DNA of 64,000 bases from Hymenobacter negativus (GTDB lineage Bacteria > Bacteroidota > Bacteroidia > Cytophagales > Hymenobacteraceae): contig NZ_JAEDAE010000003.1 of NCBI RefSeq assembly GCF_016056375.1, positions 62,001 through 126,000 of the forward strand. The letters run 5' to 3'. The notes beneath the pieces were generated by a model. It searched no databases and had not been told where the DNA came from. It saw only the letters and a program-made list of their open reading frames with translations. Positions 19,067-28,700 of this stretch are shown one piece after another; position 1 is the first letter of the stretch, and each line of letters begins with the position of its first letter. The translations under genes and the position numbers were made by a program.

Positions 19067-21313
19067 ATGGAATCCCTTACTCTAACTTCCGCTTCACTGG
19101 TTCGGTTTCGGGCGTGGCTGCTTGCCAGCCTGCTCGTGGTGCTGGCAATGGGCACTGCCAGCGCCGCCGGCAACCCAATTTATTCCACGGGTGGGGTCGC
19201 CTCGGCCAGCAGCAGCTGCCTGGTGCCCGCGCTTTGCAGCCTGCTGGGTGGGGGAGTAACCAACCCGGGGCAGGCCGCCAATGGCTCTAATACGGCCGAT
19301 TATGCTACCATTACAAAGTTTGTCACCGCTGGTAAAAGCGTGAGCCTGCGCCTGGGGCTCGACCGCCAGGCCAGCGCCGGCGACCGTGTCGGCATGCTGG
19401 TAGCTCCGCCGGCCAGCCTGGCGGGCGTGAGTGCGCTGGGTACGTACACGCTGCGCACCTATCTGCGTGGTGGCACCACCGCCGTCGAAACGCAGGTGGT
19501 TTCGCTGGCCGTAGTGCAAAGCCTGCGCTTGGTGGCAGGCACCGACCGTCCGATGCAGCTAGAGTTTGTGGCCAAGCAGGCATTCGATGACATTGAGCTG
19601 GAAGTAGGCGGGACGGTAGACGTGCTGTATCGCCTCAATGTTTATTATGCTTACGCCATACAGTCGCTGGTGCAGCAGCCGGTGCGCGGGCTCACGTCGC
19701 ACTTTCCGGCCAGCGACCTTTCTTCCTACTACAACACGGCCATCACGCCCGGCGATGTGGTGAGTGTGTGCGGCAATACCAATATTTACAACCCGGAGTA
19801 TGCCGTTGATAACAGCCTGACCAACCACGCTACGTTCGGCACGTTCATTTCGGTCAATTGCCCTTCGTCGCTCAGCGTCAAGCTCGAAAGCTCGAAAACG
19901 GCCCCGGCCGGTTACTACGCGGGCTTTGTGCTGGGCAGCTCCGGCATCATCGATTTGGCGGCGCTGTCGGCCCTGCGCATTACTACTTATAAGACCATCA
20001 ACGGGGTGTCGGTGAAGCAGGAATCGGCCACCGGCGCCAACCTGCTGGATGTGAAGCTGCTGCCCGATGGCAAATACCAGGTGAGCTTTCCCACCAAGTC
20101 TGCGTTTGATGAGGTGAAGATTGAGCAGATTGGCGCGCTGGCGGCCCTCGATAACCTGGATATTTACTACGGTTTTGGCGTGGAGCCGGCTGCTTTCACG
20201 GGCACCACGCGCTACCTGTCAGATTTTGGGCAGCCGGTATCGAACACCAACTACGCCACCAACACCTCGGCGGTGGTGTGCGCTGGCTGCGGCGTGAGCA
20301 ACCCCGCCGGCGCGGCCGACAACGACCCCGCCACGAAAGCCGTCATCAACATTGGCGGCGGCATCGCCTCCACGGCCGAGCTGAAGCTGGACCTGCGTGC
20401 CCCGGGCAGCACGGTGAAAACCGATGTGGGACAAGCAGGCTACCGCGCCGGCATGATTATCAGCAACAACAGCGGCTTGCTCGATGCCAGCCTGCTTAGC
20501 CGCCTCACCCTAAGTACGTATGATGCGGCCGGCAACCTGCTGGAAAGCGCCTCGGGCTCGTCGCTCCTGTCGCTGAACCTGTTGCCCGATGGCCGGCAGG
20601 AAGTATCGTTTCTGACCACCAAAAACTTTGCTTCCGTCCAAATCAGCGCGGCCTCCACGGCGGCCCTTGGGGTGAACATCAATGTATATCAGGCCTTCGC
20701 CGACAACCTGGCCAGCGGCCTCATCAGCACCATCATCCCGTTGCCCGTAGAGCTCACGGCCTTTGTGGGCAAGTGGACCAATGGCGCGGCCGAGCTGAGC
20801 TGGACCACTGCCACCGAAAAGAACAGCAGCTACTTTGCCGTGGAACGCTCCACGGGCAGCGAAGCCGCCTTCAAAGCCGTGGGCCAGGTAGCAGCGGCCG
20901 GCAGCAGCACCAGCCCGCTGGCCTACAAGCTCCGCGATGCTGAAGCCGGCACCCTGGGCGTTGCCACGCTCTACTACCGCCTGCGGCAGGTAGACCACGA
21001 CGGTACCCAGTCTTTCTCGCCCGTGGTAGTGGTATCGGTGAGCAAAGCCATGGCCGTGCCGCAGCTCGAAGCCTACCCCAACCCCGCCCCCAATGCCCAG
21101 GCCGTGCAGGTTCGCTTCAGCAATATGCCCGCCGACGGTGGCCTGGTTCAAACGTACTCGGAAATGGGCCAGCTGGTGAGCCAGCAGCCCGTGGGCGCAG
21201 CCACCACCGGGCTGGCCCTGCCCGGGCTGGCCCCCGGCCTCTACCACGTAGTGCTACGCGATGCAGCCGGGCAGCGCCTGGCTACGCAGCGGCTGATGGT
21301 AAGCGGCCGATAA
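19067..21313 (+). CDS. Large T9SS-secreted surface protein with repeated beta domains
   Basis: 748 residues from ATG 19067, which starts a signal peptide ending near GTASAAGN; an earlier ATG at 18983 would place 28 polar residues before it and would overlap both sigma-54-like sites. Three homologous units of roughly 170 residues follow. Each has a Cys-containing ALCSLLGGGVTNPGQAANGS / CAGCGVSNPAGAADNDPAT-type opening, KLDLRAPGS, a YRAGMIIS-like strand and LLPDGRQEVSF. Then a linker LPVELTAFVGKW, a fibronectin-like ATEKNSSYFAVERS region, and the T9SS type A domain (LEAYPNPAPNAQAVQVRF ... GLYHVVLRDAAGQRL). Role probably adhesive or structural; likely under the adjacent regulator. Confidence 0.85.
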   Translation: MESLTLTSASLVRFRAWLLASLLVVLAMGTASAAGNPIYSTGGVASASSSCLVPALCSLLGGGVTNPGQAANGSNTADYATITKFVTAGKSVSLRLGLDRQASAGDRVGMLVAPPASLAGVSALGTYTLRTYLRGGTTAVETQVVSLAVVQSLRLVAGTDRPMQLEFVAKQAFDDIELEVGGTVDVLYRLNVYYAYAIQSLVQQPVRGLTSHFPASDLSSYYNTAITPGDVVSVCGNTNIYNPEYAVDNSLTNHATFGTFISVNCPSSLSVKLESSKTAPAGYYAGFVLGSSGIIDLAALSALRITTYKTINGVSVKQESATGANLLDVKLLPDGKYQVSFPTKSAFDEVKIEQIGALAALDNLDIYYGFGVEPAAFTGTTRYLSDFGQPVSNTNYATNTSAVVCAGCGVSNPAGAADNDPATKAVINIGGGIASTAELKLDLRAPGSTVKTDVGQAGYRAGMIISNNSGLLDASLLSRLTLSTYDAAGNLLESASGSSLLSLNLLPDGRQEVSFLTTKNFASVQISAASTAALGVNINVYQAFADNLASGLISTIIPLPVELTAFVGKWTNGAAELSWTTATEKNSSYFAVERSTGSEAAFKAVGQVAAAGSSTSPLAYKLRDAEAGTLGVATLYYRLRQVDHDGTQSFSPVVVVSVSKAMAVPQLEAYPNPAPNAQAVQVRFSNMPADGGLVQTYSEMGQLVSQQPVGAATTGLALPGLAPGLYHVVLRDAAGQRLATQRLMVSGR

Positions 21314-21333
21314 CATTGCTGCTTCAGTTTAGG

Positions 21334-21365
21334 AAGTCCCGTTGGCAGAGCCAACGGGACTTTTT
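21334..21365 (+). terminator. Intrinsic terminator after the 19067-21313 gene
   Basis: GTCCCGTTGGC pairs with GCCAACGGGAC around loop AGA, followed by TTTTT. Confidence 0.93.
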
Positions 21366-21639
21366 CGTGCATAAGCACGATGCGTCTGACGGAATTGATA
21401 AGTATGTATTGGTTTTTATGCAATAATGGCAATGAATATGGCGTGATTTGATGGCTTTTGCTGAATAATAGCAGGGATAAATATGATTGTATGTGGATGG
21501 AGGCAAAATGCCAAAATCTTGATGGTCTCATATTTAGTTGATTGGTAACATAGCGGTAACATTACGGTGGCAGTGAGGCAATTCCAACGCAGGAATTTTG
21601 CGGTCACTGTTCATCAACTCCCATTTTCAACCTGTTTTT

Positions 21640-22527
21640 ATGAAGCAAACGATTACCCGCATCAGCAGCGCCGCGCTGCTTCTGGCCCTGGCCGCGTCGT
21701 GTTCGCGCACCGAGCAAGTGGCCCCGAGCCAGCAGCCCACCGCCGCCACCGTAAACCAGGACGCCACCCGCGACAGCAACCTGGCCATGGGCAACCCCAG
21801 CGGCGCCGTGACCGACGCCACCAACTCGCCCAACAACTACCTGATGACCAAAACCCAGTACACCATGTCGTATAGCCGCGACAAGGGCAAGCCAAACTGG
21901 GTGAGCTGGCACCTGAGCAGCGCCTGGCTGGGCAGCACTGCTCGCCAGGACAATTTCGCGGCGGATGCTACCCTGCCTTCTTCGTGGTACCACGTGGGCA
22001 GCACCAGCTACAGCGGCTCGGGCTTCGACCGCGGCCACAACTGCCCCAGCGCCGACCGCACCGGCTCGGTGGCCGATAACACGGCCACGTTCCTGATGAG
22101 CAACATGATGCCTCAGGCCCCCACCAATAACCAGCAAACCTGGGCCGGCCTCGAAAACTACGCCCGCACCCTGGTGGGCCAGGGCTACGAAATTTACATC
22201 ATTGCCGGCAGCTACGGCAGCGGCGGCACCGGCTCCAGCGGCTACGCTACCACCATCGATGCGGGCCGCATCACCGTGCCCAGCAACTGCTGGAAGGTGA
22301 TGGTGGTGCTGCCCGAAGGCAGTTCCGACGCCAGCCGTGTGACGACCAGCACCCGCGTTATCGCCGTGAACATGCCCAACACCAACTCCATCGGCACAAG
22401 CTGGGGCGCTTACCGCACCACCGTCGACGCTATCGAGTCGGCCACGGGCTACAACATCCTCTCGGCCGTGAGCAGCACCGTGCAGGCCACAATTGAGTCG
22501 AAAGTTGACACCGGCCCTACGAGCTGA
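21640..22527 (+). CDS. Secreted DNA/RNA non-specific endonuclease (NUC1 family), lipoprotein
   Basis: 295 residues from ATG 21640, which gives the lipoprotein signal MKQTITRISSAALLLALAAS with Cys at about 21; a TTG at 21598 is rejected. The catalytic motif is GFDRGHNCPSADRTGS (DRGH, general-base His), with the metal-binding Asn further on in LMSNMMPQAPTNNQQTW and the helper YARTLVGQGYEIYIIAG. These are the hallmarks of Serratia-nuclease-like beta-beta-alpha-Me enzymes. It probably degrades extracellular nucleic acids for phosphate or nucleobases. Single gene, with 276 AT-rich bp upstream and a terminator downstream. Confidence 0.93.
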   Translation: MKQTITRISSAALLLALAASCSRTEQVAPSQQPTAATVNQDATRDSNLAMGNPSGAVTDATNSPNNYLMTKTQYTMSYSRDKGKPNWVSWHLSSAWLGSTARQDNFAADATLPSSWYHVGSTSYSGSGFDRGHNCPSADRTGSVADNTATFLMSNMMPQAPTNNQQTWAGLENYARTLVGQGYEIYIIAGSYGSGGTGSSGYATTIDAGRITVPSNCWKVMVVLPEGSSDASRVTTSTRVIAVNMPNTNSIGTSWGAYRTTVDAIESATGYNILSAVSSTVQATIESKVDTGPTS

Positions 22528-22592
22528 TTTGTAGTTCTGCGGAGGCGTCGGGTCGGTTTGTTGCGACCCTGAAGCCCGCTTACCCGCTAAGC

Positions 22593-22633
22593 AAAAAAGG
22601 CCATGAAATACGCTGTATTTCATGGCCTTTTTT
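22593..22633 (+). terminator. Intrinsic terminator after the nuclease gene
   Basis: AAAAAAGGCCATGAAATAC pairs with GTATTTCATGGCCTTTTTT; very long perfect stem. Confidence 0.95.
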
Positions 22634-22838
22634 ATTGCCTGACAAGTGCGGCCGGCGGCTTCCTCTCTGGGATAAACAGTCAAAGTTACGGTGGGTTGTG
22701 GTTGCAGCGCAATGCGTTACAGATGGCTGAAAATTTTTATTGGCCAATAATCGCCGTGAAATACGCGCTGATTAGCCAGTTACAGCCGAAACAAAACCTG
22801 GAAAGAACGGCGCAATAAAAAATTAACATTATCAAAGA
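22634..22838. other. Intergenic, nothing recognised
   Basis: About 200 bp between the nuclease terminator and the leader promoter. Only short frames without coding character are present. Confidence 0.5.
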
Positions 22839-22868
22839 TTGGCTGGGCGTAATGCTTCGTTAATTTTG
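22839..22868 (+). promoter_or_regulatory. Bacteroidota promoter of the small RNA/pyr leader
   Basis: TTG at 22839-22841, 19 bp spacer, TAATTTTG at 22861-22868: exact fit to the TTG-N19-TAnnTTTG pattern. Expected start near 22875, about 390 nt ahead of the first pyr gene. Confidence 0.65.
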
Positions 22869-22874
22869 CATCGT

Positions 22875-23034
22875 GCTTCACCCCAATAACCAATTGATGA
22901 AGTGCGGAATGCTCGGCCCCGACGCTCCGCAGCGAGACCAACAGGTCTTGTCGCCCGCCGGTTTTGTCGATTTTTCTGCTGCTTTTTCTGGTCTTTGTCC
23001 CGTTGCCGTTCCGGTTTTCCGAAACGGTTTTTTT
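22875..23034 (+). ncRNA. Candidate structured small RNA or attenuated pyr leader (about 160 nt)
   Basis: A complete transcription unit without an ORF: promoter upstream, intrinsic terminator at the end. Predicted by eye, the RNA holds a CTTCA...TGAAG hairpin (22878-22906 region), a strong hairpin TGCGGA...TCCGCA with inner GCTCGG/CCGAC pairing (22901-22930 region), a hairpin GAGACC-aaca-GGTCT, and the terminator stem. It does not match tmRNA, SRP RNA or RNase P motifs that I know. Two readings remain: a free-standing small RNA, or the prematurely terminated leader of the pyrimidine operon starting at 23267. Confidence 0.45.
23006..23034 (+). terminator. Intrinsic terminator 1 ahead of pyrD
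   Basis: CCGTTCCGG, loop TTTT, CCGAAACGG (one mismatch), then seven T. Confidence 0.8.
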
Positions 23035-23071
23035 GTGCCCAGCCCGGCCGTCGTGCCGACGCATTGCCTAT

Positions 23072-23102
23072 AGCCATTTCGTTTTTCGGAGTGGCTTTTT
23101 TT
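23072..23102 (+). terminator. Intrinsic terminator 2 ahead of pyrD
   Basis: AGCCATTTCG pairs over 10 positions (two or three G-T) with CGGAGTGGCT, loop TTTTT, then a run of T. It lies 38 bp after terminator 1. The remaining 164 bp before pyrD show nothing recognisable. Confidence 0.75.
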
Positions 23103-23266
23103 CTGCCAAAAAACCGAGCCTGCCTGCGCCTTTGGGCGCTGGTCCCAATCCGAGCCGACAACTGACAAACCGTAATTATTTCCCCCGCGGTGCTAACTTA
23201 TAGTAGCGAAGCCAGCTGTGGGTATCGGGCCAGGCCGCTGACAACCAACCACTGACAACTCCTGAT

Positions 23267-24115
23267 ATGAAACTCGGCGCCATTACCTTACAGAATGCCG
23301 TATGCCTGGCGGCGGCACCCTGGGACCTCGCCGGCGAAGGCTATGAGCAACTGGGCGCGATTTTCACCAAAACCGTGACCATGGAGCCCCGCGCTGGCCT
23401 GCCCGGCGACGAAGGCATCCTGCAAGTGGCCGACCAAACCCTGCTCAATCGCACCGACCTGCGCACCGAGGGGGCCGAGCTGCTGGTGCAGGAGCACCTG
23501 CCGCGCCTGCGCCGCTTCGGCGTGCCGGTGTTTGTGAGCGTGACGGCGCCGGGCGTGCCGGGCTTCCGCAAGATTGCGCGCTACCTGCAGCGCGAGGCTG
23601 GCGCGCAGCTGGCCGGGCTGGAAGTGTACATCACGGTGCCGCCCGCCGGCGCCGGGGCCGATGTGACGGCCCGCTTCGTGCGCGAAGCGACCGAGGCCGT
23701 GCGCAACGAGCTGCGCCCCGACGCGGCCGTGATTGTGAAGCTGCCGCCGTGGCCCGACCACATCCGGGGCCTGGCCCTGGGCGCGCAGGAAGGTGGCGCC
23801 ACCGCCCTGGCCGCCACCAACACCCTGAAAGTGCTGCACCTGCCCGCCGACCCCGCCGCCGCGCCGCTGGTAGGCGGGCTCTCGGGCGAGGCACTGCGGC
23901 CCTTGTCGCTACGCTGCGTGTGGGAACTGGTCAATGACGAAAAACTACAGCTTCCCATATTTGGAACGGGTGGCATTTTCACGCTGCGCGATGTGCAGGA
24001 CTACTTGCGCGTAGGAGCCCAGGCCGTGCAGGTAGCCAGCGGCGAATGGTTGTCGCCCGGCCTCACGGCGCGGCTGGCTGCCGAAGTAGCCCACACCGTT
24101 TCCGCCACTCGATAA
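23267..24115 (+). CDS. pyrD: Dihydroorotate dehydrogenase-like FMN protein
   Basis: 282-residue TIM-barrel protein of the class 1 dihydroorotate dehydrogenase family, which oxidises dihydroorotate to orotate. The FMN-phosphate site is clear in LPIFGTGGIFTLRDVQDYL and GAQAVQVAS near the C-terminus, as is AATNTLK before it. The segment that usually reads N-x-S/C-x-P-N and supplies the catalytic base reads LEVYITVPPAGAG here, without Cys or the two Asn. The next two genes encode OMP decarboxylase and orotate phosphoribosyltransferase, which strongly supports a role in UMP synthesis, but the altered base means the activity or electron acceptor could differ. Start ATG 23267, with MKLGAITLQNAV matching the family N-terminus. 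Confidence 0.8.
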   Translation: MKLGAITLQNAVCLAAAPWDLAGEGYEQLGAIFTKTVTMEPRAGLPGDEGILQVADQTLLNRTDLRTEGAELLVQEHLPRLRRFGVPVFVSVTAPGVPGFRKIARYLQREAGAQLAGLEVYITVPPAGAGADVTARFVREATEAVRNELRPDAAVIVKLPPWPDHIRGLALGAQEGGATALAATNTLKVLHLPADPAAAPLVGGLSGEALRPLSLRCVWELVNDEKLQLPIFGTGGIFTLRDVQDYLRVGAQAVQVASGEWLSPGLTARLAAEVAHTVSATR

Positions 24116-24165
24116 CTGCTCAACACTCTCCTCAAATCCCACCCAAACCCGCTTCGCACCCCGCC

Positions 24166-24945
24166 ATGCAAAAGCTCCTCACCCGCGTCGAAACTGTTAA
24201 TTCCCTGCTGTGCGTGGGCCTCGACCCCACGGGCGACGACGCCCAGGCCACACAGCGGCTGCGCGAAGTCATTGCCGAAACCGCGCCCTATGCGGCTGCT
24301 TTCAAGCCCAACCTGGCCTTTTTCCTGAGCCGCGAAAACGGCGTGGCCATGCTTCGCGACACCGTGCGCAGCATCCCGCAGGACATCCCGGTGATTCTGG
24401 ATGGTAAATTCGGCGACATCGCCAACACCGCCGAGCAGTACGCCCGCTTCGCCTACGACATCGTGGGGGCCGACGCCGTGACGGTGAATCCCTACATGGG
24501 CGACGACACCATCCGGCCCTTCGCCCGGCCCGGCAAGATGGTGTTCTCGCTCGCCAAAACCTCCAACAAGCCCCTGCACGGCTTGCAAGACGCCGCCATG
24601 ACGCGCGGTGGCTCCATCAGCGACTGGGCCGCCCGCCTGGCCCGCCTGATGGACGAGGAGTTGACCGAATCCACCATCGGCCTCGTGGTGGGCGCTACCG
24701 AGCCGGCCGCCGTGGCCAAAGTACGCGCCGCCTGCCCCGAGCAGTGGTTTCTGGTGCCGGGCATCGGCGCGCAGGGCGGCGACCTGGCTGCCACGCTCCG
24801 CGCCGGCCTCCGCGCCGACGGCAGCGGCCTGCTGATAAACTCCTCGCGCGGCATCTGGCAGGCGAAGGACGCGGGTGCCGCCGCGCGCGAATTGCAAGAA
24901 CAAATCAACGAATTCCGGGCCGTGACGAGCCCAACCCACACCTGA
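24166..24945 (+). CDS. pyrF: Orotidine 5'-phosphate decarboxylase (long, type 2)
   Basis: Decarboxylates OMP to UMP. 259 residues from ATG 24166; the frame is open further upstream but the family begins at about this Met. The signature K-x-x-D is seen in VILDGKFGDIANTAEQYA (about 76-93), preceded by AAFKPNLAFF and LCVGLDPTGDD. Phosphate-binding C-terminal part: FLVPGIGAQGGDLAATL and INSSRGIWQA. The size and the KFGDIANTA text place it in the PyrF subfamily 2 group found in Bacteroidota and mycobacteria rather than the 230-residue E. coli type. It follows the pyrD-like gene by 50 bp. Confidence 0.95.
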   Translation: MQKLLTRVETVNSLLCVGLDPTGDDAQATQRLREVIAETAPYAAAFKPNLAFFLSRENGVAMLRDTVRSIPQDIPVILDGKFGDIANTAEQYARFAYDIVGADAVTVNPYMGDDTIRPFARPGKMVFSLAKTSNKPLHGLQDAAMTRGGSISDWAARLARLMDEELTESTIGLVVGATEPAAVAKVRAACPEQWFLVPGIGAQGGDLAATLRAGLRADGSGLLINSSRGIWQAKDAGAAARELQEQINEFRAVTSPTHT

Positions 24946-24950
24946 GCCAG

Positions 24951-24974
24951 AAAGCCGCTTCACCGCGGCTTTTT
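24951..24974 (+). terminator. Intrinsic terminator between pyrF and pyrE
   Basis: AAAGCCGC and GCGGCTTT with TTTTT tail, starting 6 bp after the pyrF stop. It ends 23 bp before the preferred pyrE start, so pyrE expression may depend on read-through or a promoter I cannot see. Confidence 0.7.
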
Positions 24975-24997
24975 GCATGTTAGTTTTTCTGAATCAG

Positions 24998-25624
24998 ATG
25001 ACTGAAACCACCAACCCCCATTCGCCCATTGCCCTCGACGCCGAGCTGCTGGAGCAGCAGCTGCGTCAGGAAGACGCCCTGCTGCGCGGGCACTTCCGGC
25101 TGTCGTCGGGCCTGCACTCCGATGCCTACGTGCAGTGCGCCCGCTTCCTGCGCCGGCCCGATTTGGCCGCGCCGGCCGCCGCCGCGCTGGCCGGGCAGAT
25201 TCAGGCCGCCGGCCTGCAACCCGATGTGGTGGTAGGCCCCGCCATGGGCGGCGTGGTGATTGGCTACGAGCTGGCCCGGCAGCTGGGCGTGCCCGGCATC
25301 TTCACCGAGCGCGACGCCGATGGGCAGATGACCATGCGCCGCGGCTTCACCATCGAGCCAGGCGAGCGGGTAGTCATTGCCGAAGACGTGGTGACGACCG
25401 GCAAAAGCACCCTGGAAGTGGCCAAAGTGCTGCGCGAAATGGGTGCCGAAGTGCTGGCCGTGGCCTCGCTCATCGACCGCACCGGCGGCCAGGGAGGACT
25501 GGATTTTCCGCATTTTGCGCTGCTTTCGGTGCAAGCCGCGACCTATGCGCCGGAAAGCTGCCCGCTGTGTGCCGCCGGTGTGCCGGTGGTGAAGCCCGGC
25601 AGCCGGCCGGAGAAGGCGTTTTAA
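24998..25624 (+). CDS. pyrE: Orotate phosphoribosyltransferase
   Basis: Transfers ribose-5-phosphate from PRPP to orotate to give OMP. 208 residues from ATG 24998; an ATG at 24977 in the same frame sits against the preceding terminator and is less likely. The N-terminal FRLSSGLHSDAYVQCARFL is the standard substrate segment, the PRPP loop is RVVIAEDVVTTGKSTLE (about 123-139), and VVVGPAMGGVVIGYELA precedes it. The C-terminal CPLCAAGVPVVKPGSR is the family's usual tail (PC-x-x-C). Final gene of the pyr group; a palindrome separates it from purL. Confidence 0.96.
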   Translation: MTETTNPHSPIALDAELLEQQLRQEDALLRGHFRLSSGLHSDAYVQCARFLRRPDLAAPAAAALAGQIQAAGLQPDVVVGPAMGGVVIGYELARQLGVPGIFTERDADGQMTMRRGFTIEPGERVVIAEDVVTTGKSTLEVAKVLREMGAEVLAVASLIDRTGGQGGLDFPHFALLSVQAATYAPESCPLCAAGVPVVKPGSRPEKAF

Positions 25625-25648
25625 GTAGTTGAAATTTGGGCTCAGCTA

Positions 25649-25760
25649 AACGTCATGCTGAGCGAAGCCGAAGCATCTCTACCGCTTCGTTGCAATTGAT
25701 AAGATTTACTAATGGGGTAGAGATGCTTCGACTTCGCTGCGCTTCGCTCAGCATGACGTT
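25649..25760. repeat. Family-B palindrome (CGTCATGCTGAGCGAAGC arms)
   Basis: Arms at 25650-25683 and 25716-25760 pair almost fully; the loop is AT-rich. The same arms occur at 33428-33520 and as a related half at 48114-48150. It fills the pyrE-purL gap. Confidence 0.88.
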
Positions 25761-25786
25761 GTTTTTCTGACGTTCCACTATTGTCA

Positions 25787-28700
25787 ATGTCCGACAACAC
25801 CACCCACACCATCCAGCTCACGCTGAAACCCGGCCAGCACGACGGCGACGGCCAGCGCGTGGCCGAAGCCGCCGCCCGCCACCTCGGCCTGCGCACCGGC
25901 CGCGTGCGCAGCGCCGCCCTCTACACCGTGCGCTACCCGCTGAGCGAAACCCAGCTGCGCGACTTCGCCACCCGCTGCCTGGCCGACCCGGTGCTGCACG
26001 ACGTGCGCCTGAACGCGCTGGCCGGCGCCGAGGGCTACGCCACCTACATCCTGGTGGCCCGCCGCCCCGGCGTGACCGACGACGAGGGCACCTCGGCCCA
26101 AAACGCCCTGGCCGACCTGCTGAACGAGCCGCTGGACGTGCACACTCAGCATATTTTCAGCAAGAAGCTCTATTTGCTCGAAAACGACTTGCCGACCGAC
26201 GACCTGCGCCGCATTGCGGAAGAATTACTCGGCAACAAGCTCATCAACTGGCTGGAAGTGGGCCGCGTGGCCGACGGCATCCGCGACTACACGCCGCGCC
26301 CCGGCGGCGGCGCCGAGGCCATCACTGAGGTGGTGGCCCTGAACGGCCGCAGCGATGTCGAGCTGTTGCAGCTCTCGAAGGAAAACATCTACGCCCTGAA
26401 TCTGGAGGAAATGCGCGCCGTGCGCGACTACTTCGCCGCTGCGGAGACGCAGGCCGAGCGGAAGGCTGCGGGCTTGCCCGCCGACCCGACGGATTGCGAG
26501 CTAGAAATCATTGCCCAGACGTGGTCGGAGCACTGCAAGCACAAGGAGTTTGCGGCCGTCATCAATTACAAAGACACTGAGACGGGCGAGGAAAAACAGA
26601 TTGACTCGCTCTTCAAAACTTACATCAAAAACGCCACGGCTGAAGTGGACCGGCAGCTGCGCGCCAACGGCAACGACTGGCTCATTAAGGTGTTTTCGGA
26701 CAATGCCGGCGCGGTGCGCATCAACCCCGAGTCGCTGTTTGTGTGGAAGGTGGAGACGCACAACTCGCCCTCGGCCATCGACCCCTACGGCGGGGCCATC
26801 ACGGGCATTCTGGGCAACAACCGCGACCCCTTGGCCACTGGCATCGGGGGCGCGCGGCTGCTGTTTAATACCAACGTGCTGTGCTTCGGCAATCCGGAAT
26901 TTGACGGGCAACTGCTGACCGGGCAGCTGCATCCACGCCGCATTCTGGAAGGCGTACGCAAAGGCATTGAAGACGGTGGCAATAAGTCGGGCGTGCCCAC
27001 GGTGAACGGCGCGATTGTATTTGATGACCGGTACGCCGGCAAGCCGCTGGTGTATTGCGGCACCGGCGCGGTGATGCCCATGCAGTTTGCCGGGCTGGAC
27101 TCGTGGGAGAAGAAGATTAATGCCGGTGACCGCATCATCATGGCCGGTGGCCGGGTGGGCAAAGACGGCATCCACGGCGCCACGTTTTCGAGCATCGAGC
27201 TGGACGAAACCGCGCCCGCCACGGCCGTGCAAATCGGCTCGCCCATCACCCAGAAGCTGGCCATGGATTTCCTGTTGCTGGCGGCCCGTCGCGGCCTGCT
27301 GAAATGCAGCACCGATAACGGCGCGGGCGGCCTCTCGTCCTCCGTGGGCGAGCTGGCGGGCATCTCGGGCGGCGCGGTGGTGGAGTTGAAGCGCGTGCCG
27401 CTGAAGTACCCCGGCTTGCGCCCCTGGGAAATTTTCGTAAGCGAGTCGCAGGAGCGGTTTACGCTAGTGGTGGAACCCGGCAAAATGGCCGAGCTACTGG
27501 CGCTGGGCCAGGAAATGGAAGTGGAGTTGACCGACATCGGCTTCTTCACCGCCGACGGCTTCCTGGACGTGCGCTTCGACGGTGCGCCGGTGGCCCGGCT
27601 GAATATGGAATTCTTGCACGAGGGAGTGCCCCGCAAGGTGCTTGAAGCGGAGTGGACCAAACCAGAAGGATTTGAACCTACAATCCCTTCCTCTCTTGAT
27701 TACACGGAAACGCTCATCAAGCTGCTGGGCTCGCTCAACATCTGCTCGCGTGAATCCGTGATTCGCCAGTACGACCACGAGGTGAAGGGCCGCACGATTG
27801 TGAAGCCGCTGATGGGCGCCACCGGCCAAGCTCCGCAGGACGCGGCCGTGGTGCGCTTCAATTTCGAGAGCTGGGAAGGCGTGGCCGTGAGCAACGGCAT
27901 CCTGCCCCGCTACGGCGATTTGGACGCGTATGACATGTCGGCCGGCTCGTTTGACGAGGCCGTGCGCCAGATTATTGCGGTGGGAGGGAAGCTCCCGAAT
28001 CTGACACCCGGCGACGGCATTTTCTGGTCGGTGAACGACAATTTCTGCGTGCCCGATTCGGTGTACGACCCCACCGGCAACCCCGACGGCAAGCAGAAGC
28101 TAGCCAAGCTGGTGCGCATGTGTGAGGCCCTGCGCGATGCCACGGCGGCCTACTGCATCCCGCTCACCAGCGGCAAGGACTCGATGAAGAACGACTTCAA
28201 GGCCGACGGCGTGAAGATTTCGGTGCCGCCCACCGTGCTCTACTCGATGACTGCCAAGATGGAAGACGTGCGCCGCGCCATCACCTCCGACTTCAAGCAG
28301 GCCGACGACGTGGTGTACCTGCTCGGTGAGACTTACGATGAGTTGGGCGGCTCCGAGTTCTACGCCCTGCACGGGCAGCTGGGGGCCAATGTGCCCAAGG
28401 TTGATTTTGAAAAAGCCAAGGCCCTTTACACCCTGGTAGGCCAGGCCAACGACCAAACCCTCATCCAGTCCTGCCACGACCTGAGCGACGGTGGCCTCGC
28501 CGTGGCGCTGGCCGAAACCACGTTCGGCTACGGCTGCGGGGCTGATGTCGAGCTGCCCGCCACGGGCCTGCCGCTGGCTACGCAGCTTTTCTCGGAGTCG
28601 CACTCGCGCTTCGTGGCCACGGTGGCTCCCGAGGACGTGGTGGCGTTTGAGAAGCTACTCGGCGAGCGCGCCACCCGCCTCGGCCGCGTGACGAATGACG

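Noticed and set aside
22873..23203. Several 66-96 residue frames in the pyr leader
   Set aside because: They cross two intrinsic terminators and strong hairpins, and their composition is Pro/Arg/Phe-biased as random high-GC frames are.
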